Assembly (NCBI GenBank): GCA_946477505.1
Contig: CAMKYP010000280.1
Span: 1 to 5,611, forward strand
DNA length: 5,611 bases
DNA from: an uncultured Dechloromonas sp.
GTDB lineage: Bacteria > Pseudomonadota > Gammaproteobacteria > Burkholderiales > Rhodocyclaceae
Reading direction: 5' to 3'
The position numbers and the translations under genes were made by a program. A model generated the notes under the pieces. The model was not told where the DNA came from. It did not search any database and saw only the letters and a list, made by a program, of their open reading frames with translations. Position 1 is the first letter of the stretch, and the number at the start of each line of letters is the position of its first letter. Positions 1 through 4,683 of this stretch are shown here, in pieces.

Positions 1-206
1 TTCTCGGGCCAGCCCACGACGATGTCGATGTCCTTGGCGATGGGCGGCAGGCTGTAGCCTATGTCCTTGAGTTCGTTGCGCCCGTCGTAGTATTTGGTGC
101 GGATCAGGTTGCGGGCGCGTTTTTCAAGCAGGCGGCGCAGGAGCCTGCGGTAGAGGGTCTGCTCAGCGTTGGTCAGGCCGCTGATGGTCTGAGGCGGGAT
201 GATCAT
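1..206 (-). CDS. Phage portal protein, N-terminal part (runs off window)
   Basis: Translating the minus strand from an ATG at 206 gives an open frame to the window edge (about 68 codons), beginning MIIPPQTISGLTNAEQTLY. A basic helical stretch is followed by TKYYDGRNELKDIGYSLPP. A YYDG motif after an Arg-rich helix near the N-terminus is typical of SPP1 gp6-like portal proteins, which form the dodecameric ring at the capsid vertex through which the terminase pumps DNA. The start overlaps the stop of the large terminase gene by four bases (ATGA), so the two are probably translationally coupled. The position directly after TerL is where a portal gene is expected. The C-terminal majority lies outside the window, so the family call rests on the N-terminus plus gene order. 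Confidence 0.8.
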   Translation of the reverse strand, partial: MIIPPQTISGLTNAEQTLYRRLLRRLLEKRARNLIRTKYYDGRNELKDIGYSLPPIAKDIDIVVGWPE

Positions 207-1645
207 CGTATGAGCCTCTGCTTTCGGTTGGGGTCGCGTTTGGTGACCGCTGTTCCATAGAGGGCGAGTGTCACCGCGATCAGGGGGCTGATGTCGATGT
301 CGGAGCCGAGTTTGTTCCAGCCGACTGCTCCTGAGCCGCCGATGTTGCGGGTGGTGGCGTTGGCCACGGCGATGTCGAGGGCGGGCTGTTTGCCGTCGGC
401 CAGGTGGGTGAGCTTGCCGTCCCTGAGCATGTCCAGCATCCTTCCGCAGGCGCGTCCCATGTCTGGGGCGCTGGTGGTGATGACCTTGACGTGCCGGGCT
501 TTCAGGTCGGGCAGGAGGGCCATGGCGGGCGACTGGCCGTCGATGACGACGGCAGCGGTGCGCGGCCACCGGTCGGCAATCCAGTCGACGGCCCAGGCGC
601 TGCCCTTGGACCGGGTGGATTCGAAGGCCTTGAGCTCGATGTGGGCGCTGCCGTCTGCGTGCTTGACGCAGCCGCCGATGGCCAGGCTTGAGCGGTCTGG
701 GGGCATGTCGATGGCGTAGCCGACCAGGCCAGCGGTGTCCGGCTCGTCGGTGGCCGCCATCCGCCATTGCGCCGGGTCGATGGCGCTGCTGGCGGCGACG
801 GTGTCCCAGATGCCGAGTCCCTCGCGCCGGAAGCTGTCAGGGCTGAGCTGTTTCTGCAGGCGCAGGATCGAGCTGGCCGGCGTGCGCCTGGGGTAGGAGG
901 GGTTGGCCATGGCCCATTGCTTGCGGTCGTCGGGGTCGGCGTCGGGGTCGGCGCTGAATTCTAGGTAGAGCATGTCATCGGTGCCGGCTAGTGCCTCCTG
1001 GCGGCGGATGGTGAATGCTTCGCTGGGGTCGCCGGGCTTGGGTGGGGTGCCCATCATGATCAGCAGGCCGTTGTCGGCGGTGTTCATGGCGGGGACCATG
1101 TCGCTCATAGCGGTCTCGGTCAGGATCTGTGCCTCGTCCAGGATGACGATGCCCACGCCCTTGAACCCGCGGCCGAACCCGCGTTCCCTGGCCCCGAACA
1201 GGATGCGAGAGCCGTTGGCGAAAGCGACTTCCTGCTGCCCGTTGGCGCTGCGGATGCGGGCGATGCGCCGGCGTGCGCCTTTGCGTCGGGCCATGGAGCG
1301 CATGTCGCCGAACGTCTCGTCCGAGGTGCGCGAGCGGTGGGCGGTCCACAGGACCAGGAGTCCGGGGTGCAGGATGCACAGCATGAACACCATGGATCCG
1401 ATCAGGAATGTCTTGCCCACCTGCCGGCACAGGCTCATGACCACACCGCCAATGCCTGCTGCGTACCTTCCGTCGGCTCGCTTGGCCAGGATGAGCATGC
1501 CCAGCGCGTCCTGCCAGTAGTCGAACTCGATGCCCAGGAGGGCCTGCGCTAATTGCCTGACTCTGGGCCATTCCGAGGAGACGATGCCAGAGGGGATGAG
1601 CAGGTGGCGGGCGGCCTCAGATAGCTTCGGCGCTGAACGGGACAT
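203..1645 (-). CDS. Phage terminase large subunit (TerL)
   Basis: This is the motor and nuclease of phage DNA packaging. It hydrolyses ATP to push DNA through the portal and cuts concatemers. With the ATG at 1645 it is 480 residues, a normal TerL length. The ATPase domain shows a Walker A variant CRQVGKT (residues 73-79), a Walker B GIVILDEAQ (about 165-173, D170 and E171) and a coupling-type motif LIMMGTPP (about 195-202). The C-terminal RNase H-like nuclease domain shows the expected spaced acidic residues: D313 in GYAIDMPPD, D369 in AVVIDGQ and D449/D451 in GSDIDIS. The frame stays open upstream to 1783, but that part is low-complexity Arg/Pro/Ser sequence overlapping TerS, and the ATG at 1645 has a GAGG ribosome binding site about six bases upstream. 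The gene overlaps the end of terS by 29 bases and the portal start by four. No key residue looks missing. Confidence 0.93.
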   Translation of the reverse strand: MSRSAPKLSEAARHLLIPSGIVSSEWPRVRQLAQALLGIEFDYWQDALGMLILAKRADGRYAAGIGGVVMSLCRQVGKTFLIGSMVFMLCILHPGLLVLWTAHRSRTSDETFGDMRSMARRKGARRRIARIRSANGQQEVAFANGSRILFGARERGFGRGFKGVGIVILDEAQILTETAMSDMVPAMNTADNGLLIMMGTPPKPGDPSEAFTIRRQEALAGTDDMLYLEFSADPDADPDDRKQWAMANPSYPRRTPASSILRLQKQLSPDSFRREGLGIWDTVAASSAIDPAQWRMAATDEPDTAGLVGYAIDMPPDRSSLAIGGCVKHADGSAHIELKAFESTRSKGSAWAVDWIADRWPRTAAVVIDGQSPAMALLPDLKARHVKVITTSAPDMGRACGRMLDMLRDGKLTHLADGKQPALDIAVANATTRNIGGSGAVGWNKLGSDIDISPLIAVTLALYGTAVTKRDPNRKQRLIR

Positions 1646-2093
1646 CCTGCGCCTCGCTTTCCTGGTCGTCCAGAGCGGCGACCGGGTCGTCGTCCTCCCG
1701 GTAGTCCTGCAGCTCTTTGGAAGCCGCGAGCAGCTGCCTGGAGATGGCGGGCAGGTCACGGCTGGAAGTCTTGTCGGATTCAATAGCTTTCCTCAGCCGG
1801 CGCACGGTCAGGCGCAGCATGTCCTCGTAGGAGGGCAGCGGGTCGACCATCTCCTCGAAATCCTCCTGGGTAAGCCGCTCGGGATCCTTGCGCCGGCGGC
1901 GCATGATCTTGGCCCGGCCGGCGGGCTGACAGGGAGAGGAGGCCGGGCGGGTGCGTTCGCGGCTGGCCTTTTTGCGGCAGGCCGGCGAGCAGTACTTCTG
2001 GTCCTTGCGGGAGGGAATGAAAGCCTTGCCGCATTGCGGGCATTTGCGGATCTCGGCGGACAGGGCCTCGTGCGACGTTTTACCGCGGCTCAT
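1617..2093 (-). CDS. Phage terminase small subunit (TerS) with N-terminal zinc-finger motif
   Basis: Predicted DNA-recognition subunit of the terminase. It would bind the packaging site and hand the DNA to TerL, whose gene it overlaps by 29 bases. With the ATG at 2093 it is 158 residues; a GAGGAGG ribosome binding site lies eight bases upstream, which decides this start although the frame is open further up. Residues 18-39 hold CPQCG...KYCSPACRKK, a CX2C-X13-CX3C treble-clef-like zinc site. A basic linker (MRRRRKDPERL from residue 64) follows, then a helical region containing SYEDMLRLTVRRLRKAI and LPAISRQLLAASKELQDYRE, and an acidic tail. The helical and acidic part resembles actinobacterial phage small terminases. 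The N-terminal zinc motif is less usual for TerS and may add DNA contact. The identity rests on the C-terminal half plus position between HNH and TerL. Confidence 0.75.
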   Translation of the reverse strand: MSRGKTSHEALSAEIRKCPQCGKAFIPSRKDQKYCSPACRKKASRERTRPASSPCQPAGRAKIMRRRRKDPERLTQEDFEEMVDPLPSYEDMLRLTVRRLRKAIESDKTSSRDLPAISRQLLAASKELQDYREDDDPVAALDDQESEAQDVPFSAEAI

Positions 2094-2159
2094 GCCCTTT
2101 GCCTCCTCGCCAGTCGGCAGTAAGGCTCCGGGTATGCGACGCTTCGGTGCCCTGCGACG
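2071..2159. repeat. Three TGCGACG heptamers around the terS start
   Basis: The heptamer TGCGACG occurs at 2071-2077, 2135-2141 and 2153-2159, all in the same orientation. The first and last are followed by TTTT (TGCGACGTTTTA and TGCGACGTTTTT). They lie in the 155-base gap between the HNH gene and terS and in the first codons of terS. Small terminases often bind short repeats next to cos (cosB-type sites), so these could be TerS-binding iterons. Heptamers can recur by chance in GC-rich DNA. Confidence 0.3.
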
Positions 2160-2223
2160 TTTTTCATTTTCCTTGGTATCGCCCGGGGAGAGATCAGCAC
2201 TGCACCCGAGGCTGCCGTCCAGG

Positions 2224-2251
2224 CCACCCGGGGGTCCTCCCCCCAGGGTCA
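2224..2251. other. GC-rich hairpin after HNH gene: candidate cos/packaging site
   Basis: Directly at the stop codon of the HNH gene is a G/C-only inverted repeat. On the plus strand it is CCC-GGGGG (2227-2234), loop TCCT, CCCCCC (2239-2244), A, GGG (2246-2248). No T-run follows on the minus strand, so it is not a good rho-independent terminator. In many cos-type phages of Gram-positive hosts the cohesive-end site lies between the HNH gene and terS and is cut by the terminase helped by the HNH protein, which is established for staphylococcal HNH phages. Assigning cos to this hairpin is inference from place and shape. Confidence 0.35.
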
Positions 2252-2596
2252 CCAGTCGCCGCTGGTCTCCAGCGGTAATGATGTCGACCTGATGTCCTCG
2301 GCACGGCCGGTCTTCTGAAGCTGTCTGATGTGCTTTCGTGCCCATTCCACGGTGTGGTTGGATCTGATGCGGTTGCACCAGCGGTGGGCCAGGAAGCAGT
2401 TGGAGAAGTCGGTGGCCGACCCGCCACGGCTGACCGGTACCAGCTCGTCGACCTCGGGGCTGCCTGGCAGACCGGCAGGCAGGGTCTTGTCGACCGGCTG
2501 CCCGCATAGGTGGCAGGTATCATATGCCGCCTTTACCCTGGCCGTCACCTGGTCGCGCCGCCACCCGTTGGACCGACGGTTGTTACGCCTGCCCAT
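2249..2596 (-). CDS. HNH endonuclease of the phage packaging module
   Basis: A 115-residue HNH nuclease. A zinc-binding CHLCG (C28, C31) is followed by the HNH core VDELVPVSRGGSATDFSNC (D50-E51, N66) and then LAHRWCNRIRSN (H71, C74, N75). The usual Asp-His pair of the first HNH strand is Asp-Glu here, a variant I know from phage HNH proteins with a DE(I/L)(I/V)P core, so it is not evidence of inactivity. The N-terminus is very basic (GRRNNRRSNGWRRD). Location just ahead of terS/terL is typical of HNH proteins that assist terminase cleavage at cos. The ATG at 2596 lies inside the end of the preceding 60-residue ORF (14-base overlap) and has no clear ribosome binding site, so translation is probably coupled. 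Confidence 0.9.
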   Translation of the reverse strand: MGRRNNRRSNGWRRDQVTARVKAAYDTCHLCGQPVDKTLPAGLPGSPEVDELVPVSRGGSATDFSNCFLAHRWCNRIRSNHTVEWARKHIRQLQKTGRAEDIRSTSLPLETSGDW

Positions 2597-2765
2597 AGGC
2601 TGGGGCCGTCTCGCTGACGACGAGCCAGGATCCTCGCGGATAAGCCGCCAGGGTGGTGAAGTGCTTGCCCCATACGGTCAGGGTGCCGGTGCGCTTGTCT
2701 ATCCGGTACCCCTTGGCGTCGGGTATCGGGGTGGTGGACCGGTCGGTGTGTGTGACGATGTACAT
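2583..2765 (-). CDS. Small conserved-type phage protein, function unknown
   Basis: A 60-residue ORF beginning MYIVTHTDRSTTPIP. Its ATG at 2765 is preceded by AAAGGAG with a six-base spacer, a strong ribosome binding site. The sequence is compact and hydrophobic/polar mixed (GTLTVWGKHF, GSWLVVSETA), consistent with a small beta-rich fold, with no signal peptide or membrane segment. It overlaps the HNH gene by 14 bases and is back in the high-GC composition of the phage, so it is the first phage gene downstream of the low-GC island. I do not recognise a family. The strong ribosome binding site and gene overlap are the main evidence that it is real. Confidence 0.65.
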   Translation of the reverse strand: MYIVTHTDRSTTPIPDAKGYRIDKRTGTLTVWGKHFTTLAAYPRGSWLVVSETAPAYGQA

Positions 2766-2770
2766 AGCTT

Positions 2771-2779
2771 GCTCCTTTG
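2771..2779. repeat. Direct repeat GCTCCTTTG at the low-coordinate edge of the island
   Basis: Identical to 4671-4679, exactly 1,900 bases away. On the minus strand this copy is the ribosome binding site of the 60-residue phage gene. The pair brackets the low-GC defence cassette. Confidence 0.5.
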
Positions 2780-2893
2780 CCGTAGTGATGTGGCAGTTGG
2801 TTCCTTCGCTGCGATTCTGGATTTTGTCAATCAGTAATCACAAATGAACATAACGTTGCCAATAAGCGTCTGGGATGATCACTCCTAATATGC

Positions 2894-2918
2894 AAAAGCC
2901 CGGTTCGAGGACCGGGCT
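2894..2918 (-). terminator. Rho-independent terminator of the kwaAB operon
   Basis: Read on the minus strand, AGCCCGGT (2918-2911), a six-base loop and ACCGGGCT (2904-2897) form a perfect 8-bp GC-rich stem, followed directly by TTTT and then GCATATT. It lies 20 bases after the stop codon of the DUF4868 gene, and so closes the defence cassette. The GGTTCGAGG in the plus strand looks superficially like a tRNA T-loop, but the stem and T-run explain it better. Confidence 0.85.
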
Positions 2919-2937
2919 GTCTGTTGAGTGTCTTCAA

Positions 2938-3915
2938 TCATGTGATTTTCCGTTTGCCGCTTGCCGCATACTTATCAGAGAAAATTGCAGATTTAAACAA
3001 ATCTTCGTTGAAGAACTGCAGAGCTTTATCGATATCGTCCTCTTCGAAGGAAATTGTTCCGTTTCCTTCGTCGATTGTAATTAAATCTTGTACATCTACT
3101 TCTTCTATAGCCGTCCTAATCTGGTCTAACGAGGGTGGACGGTTCTTGTATTTACGTACGATGCTATTGAGCCTGTTCGCCGTGCGGACGCTTTTCTTCG
3201 CCCGTTCTTTTAGGGAATCTAGAAGACCGTCGGCAAAGACAAGATCGCCCATGTTCTCCTCAAATGAGGAGACTAACTCATCAACCTTGTTCTCATTCCC
3301 TTGTAGAGATCTAAACAAGTAGGTGAAGGCGGAGTAGTTCTGTACATACAGTTTATTACCCGTATATAGCATGTCGAAGCTTTCTGAAACCTGAAGAACC
3401 GTTTCTTCCAGCTTTTTGATTTCACTGCCTGTCAGAGTCAGAAGTTTTTTCGTCCTGGCAGTGCTCGTAATGTCGAGCCTCTTAAAAATCGCAAATGACT
3501 GTGATTCAGTATCGTTGTCCTGTCCGGGTGTAACAGGAAAACCATTCTGATCATTTTCGATAAATAAGATGGCATACAAGGCGAACATTTTATCGTGGTG
3601 GCTGTCGAGTAAGCTTAAATTCTCGTAGTTATCGATGATATTCAGCAAATGCCGGTCCCATATATCATCGTCGTTGACGATGCAGGTACGATTTTCTTCA
3701 GCTCCAGCGTCTGGGTCGAATTCCGTCTTAATTGAGCGGGATTTTTCCAAGGCTTTGCGCCCAATCTTCAGAAAATCAGTTTTGGCATCACCTATAGGTG
3801 TGGCTCTTAATCCGCAATGACCACCAGGTTCTTTTTCAAAACCGATAAGATAAACTGTATCGGTGTCCACTGGGTCTCTTGGCAGCGAAATGCCATCCTC
3901 GGTTTCCTGTACCAT
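2938..3915 (-). CDS. kwaB: Kiwa defence protein KwaB-like (DUF4868)
   Basis: A 325-residue soluble, charged protein with no membrane segment. The C-terminal half has the layout I associate with DUF4868: a hydrophobic-aromatic core FDMLYTGNKLYVQNYSAF (about 180-197), a helical charged region to about residue 275, and a closing ALQFFNEDLFKSAIFSDKYA (298-317) followed by SGKRKI. That closing block (a short helix, Ser, an (I/L)-(F/T) turn, Tyr and a basic tail) is the most family-like part. KwaB is the partner of the membrane protein KwaA in Kiwa, where it acts with KwaA at the membrane and binds DNA to stop phage replication or late expression. The gene follows the membrane protein by 45 bases, with a modest AAAGGGA ribosome binding site nine bases before the ATG; an upstream in-frame stop rules out a longer start. 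Low GC (42% in a sampled line), unlike the flanking phage genes. The family call comes from recall of motifs plus the gene pair, not a search. Confidence 0.75.
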   Translation of the reverse strand: MVQETEDGISLPRDPVDTDTVYLIGFEKEPGGHCGLRATPIGDAKTDFLKIGRKALEKSRSIKTEFDPDAGAEENRTCIVNDDDIWDRHLLNIIDNYENLSLLDSHHDKMFALYAILFIENDQNGFPVTPGQDNDTESQSFAIFKRLDITSTARTKKLLTLTGSEIKKLEETVLQVSESFDMLYTGNKLYVQNYSAFTYLFRSLQGNENKVDELVSSFEENMGDLVFADGLLDSLKERAKKSVRTANRLNSIVRKYKNRPPSLDQIRTAIEEVDVQDLITIDEGNGTISFEEDDIDKALQFFNEDLFKSAIFSDKYAASGKRKIT

Positions 3916-3952
3916 GCTGGTGTTCCCTTTATCTTGTTCTACCCTGAGAACA

Positions 3953-3966
3953 GCCTAGCACTAGGC
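3953..3966. repeat. Small perfect inverted repeat at the kwaA stop codon
   Basis: GCCTAG and CTAGGC flank two bases and contain the kwaA TAG stop; a second in-frame TAG lies two codons downstream (TAG TGC TAG). There is no T-run after it, so it is unlikely to terminate transcription. It might tune coupling between kwaA and kwaB or mRNA stability, but at 6 bp it could be chance. Confidence 0.3.
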
Positions 3967-4512
3967 CACAAGCCTAACCTCTTCATTCAATTCGTGTGTT
4001 TGGATGGTCTGCCCAACTGCCAGTTTCCTTTTGGTGATAAGTACGACGTTTAGTCGGTTCTCTGAACCTTTGCTGATACCTCTGAATGTTGCCTCTGTGG
4101 AGTAAATTCTGTATCCGAAAAGAAAGAACAACGGGTTTATCTGAATAACATCAGTCTGCATAGTCACAACACAGGCGACGGCGAAGAAAATGACATAGGC
4201 AACTCCGCTGTTGACATTGAAGTCGGTTGTACTGATAAAAGGGAGTATGTATCCACTAAGGTAACCGACTGCATCACCACCGGACAGATGTGTACCTAAA
4301 ACGGTTATTGTCTGAGCCTGCATGTCTTTCCCGCGGGAAACCATCAGGTAAAATGCCATGAACCCCAACACGAATAGGCATGAGAAGATTGCCGACAGAG
4401 CTACCTGTATAATCGATTGGTGCTTGTGTGAAAACGTTATGCCATTTTGAATGGCAAGAACAAGAAACAATGGACTGTATGCGGAAAGAAATAACCCGAA
4501 TCTAGCAATCAT
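3961..4512 (-). CDS. kwaA: Kiwa defence membrane protein KwaA-like
   Basis: A 183-residue integral membrane protein from the ATG at 4512. About four hydrophobic segments are visible: residues 5-22 (FGLFLSAYSPLFLVLAIQ), about 34-57, about 102-118 (SGVAYVIFFAVACVVTM) and about 123-136. GYILPF (87-92) and IQINPLFFLFGYRIY (123-137, with N126, P127, G133, Y134) are the motifs that recall KwaA; a hydrophilic cytosolic-looking tail of about 45 residues follows. In Kiwa, KwaA sits in the inner membrane, senses phage attack and works with KwaB, whose likely gene follows 45 bases later. The start is uncertain. The frame extends to TTG at 4551 or 4557, and an AAGGAGG site (4567-4561) lies nine bases before the TTG at 4551, whereas the ATG has only a weak AGGAGAGG 13 bases upstream. 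The ATG gives an N-terminus leading straight into helix 1. Other small four-helix proteins look similar, so the KwaA call leans on the partner. Confidence 0.7.
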   Translation of the reverse strand: MIARFGLFLSAYSPLFLVLAIQNGITFSHKHQSIIQVALSAIFSCLFVLGFMAFYLMVSRGKDMQAQTITVLGTHLSGGDAVGYLSGYILPFISTTDFNVNSGVAYVIFFAVACVVTMQTDVIQINPLFFLFGYRIYSTEATFRGISKGSENRLNVVLITKRKLAVGQTIQTHELNEEVRLVA

Positions 4513-4553
4513 CCAAGTTAACCATCCTCTCCTACGACAACCATACAGCAAGG

Positions 4554-4600
4554 GCAAAGACCTCCTTAAATTCTATGAGGAGGTCTTTGCTGCATTTTTT
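4554..4600 (+). promoter_or_regulatory. 13-bp perfect hairpin in the kwaA leader, burying AAGGAGG; terminator-like on plus strand
   Basis: GCAAAGACCTCCT (4554-4566) and AGGAGGTCTTTGC (4578-4590) are perfectly complementary around an 11-base loop. On the plus strand the stem is followed by TGCA and six T (4595-4600), which looks like a rho-independent terminator, although no plus-strand gene is visible to use it. On the minus-strand mRNA, the sense strand for kwaA, the 3' arm contains the ribosome binding site AGGAGG and the 5' arm contains its complement CCTCCT, so folding would hide that site. Either reading is possible; the inverted repeat itself is certain. Confidence 0.6.
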
Positions 4601-4642
4601 AATGAGATTTTGGTGAAGGTCGCTCCGTCTTCGCTGGGAATG

Positions 4643-4683
4643 ACCAACACTATTAGTGTTGGTGGTGACAGCTCCTTTGTCAA
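4643..4683 (-). promoter_or_regulatory. Putative promoter/operator region for the defence cassette
   Basis: On the minus strand a perfect -35 hexamer TTGACA (4683-4678) overlaps the TGA stop of the upstream phage gene. Fourteen bases downstream begins a 21-base palindrome with perfect 10-base arms, ACCAACACTA (4643-4652) and TAGTGTTGGT (4654-4663), around one central base. At a 17-base spacing the -10 position falls inside the palindrome, but the hexamer there (AACACT) is poor. The perfect symmetry fits a dimeric repressor operator, and the place fits control of kwaA. As RNA it could also fold as an 8-bp stem with a five-base loop, with no T-run after it. Confidence 0.35.
4671..4679. repeat. 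Direct repeat GCTCCTTTG at the high-coordinate edge of the island
   Basis: Second copy of the edge repeat, starting one base after the stop codon of the zinc-ribbon/HTH gene. On the minus strand it reads as an AAAGGAG ribosome binding site, but no ATG or GTG lies at a usable distance, so it looks like an orphaned site whose gene was displaced by the insertion. Confidence 0.5.

Noticed and set aside
1646..1783. N-terminal extension of TerL up to an ATG at 1783
   Set aside because: The extra 46 residues are low-complexity Arg/Pro/Ser/Thr overlapping the TerS coding frame; the ATG at 1645 has a ribosome binding site.
291..2123. Long plus-strand open frames across the terminase genes
   Set aside because: They are antisense shadows of high-GC coding DNA, rich in Gly/Arg/Pro with no family motifs and no ribosome binding sites, while TerL and TerS motifs are clear on the minus strand.
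2094..2507. Upstream extension of the TerS frame
   Set aside because: It overlaps the HNH gene in another frame and shows no domain; the strong GAGGAGG site fixes the start at 2093.
2898..2918. tRNA T-arm-like sequence (GGTTCGAGG in a GC stem), possible tRNA fragment or att site
   Set aside because: No anticodon or acceptor stem is nearby, and the stem followed by TTTT on the minus strand, right after kwaB, is a simple terminator.
3961..4512. Holin or toxin-antitoxin reading of the membrane protein and its partner
   Set aside because: A holin would be shorter and sit beside an endolysin; the partner is a 325-residue DUF4868-like protein, and the motifs INPLFFLFGY and GYILPF fit KwaA better.
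2771..4679. Insertion sequence or transposon as the cause of the island
   Set aside because: No transposase or integrase is present and I see no terminal inverted repeats at the edges; only short direct repeats are seen.
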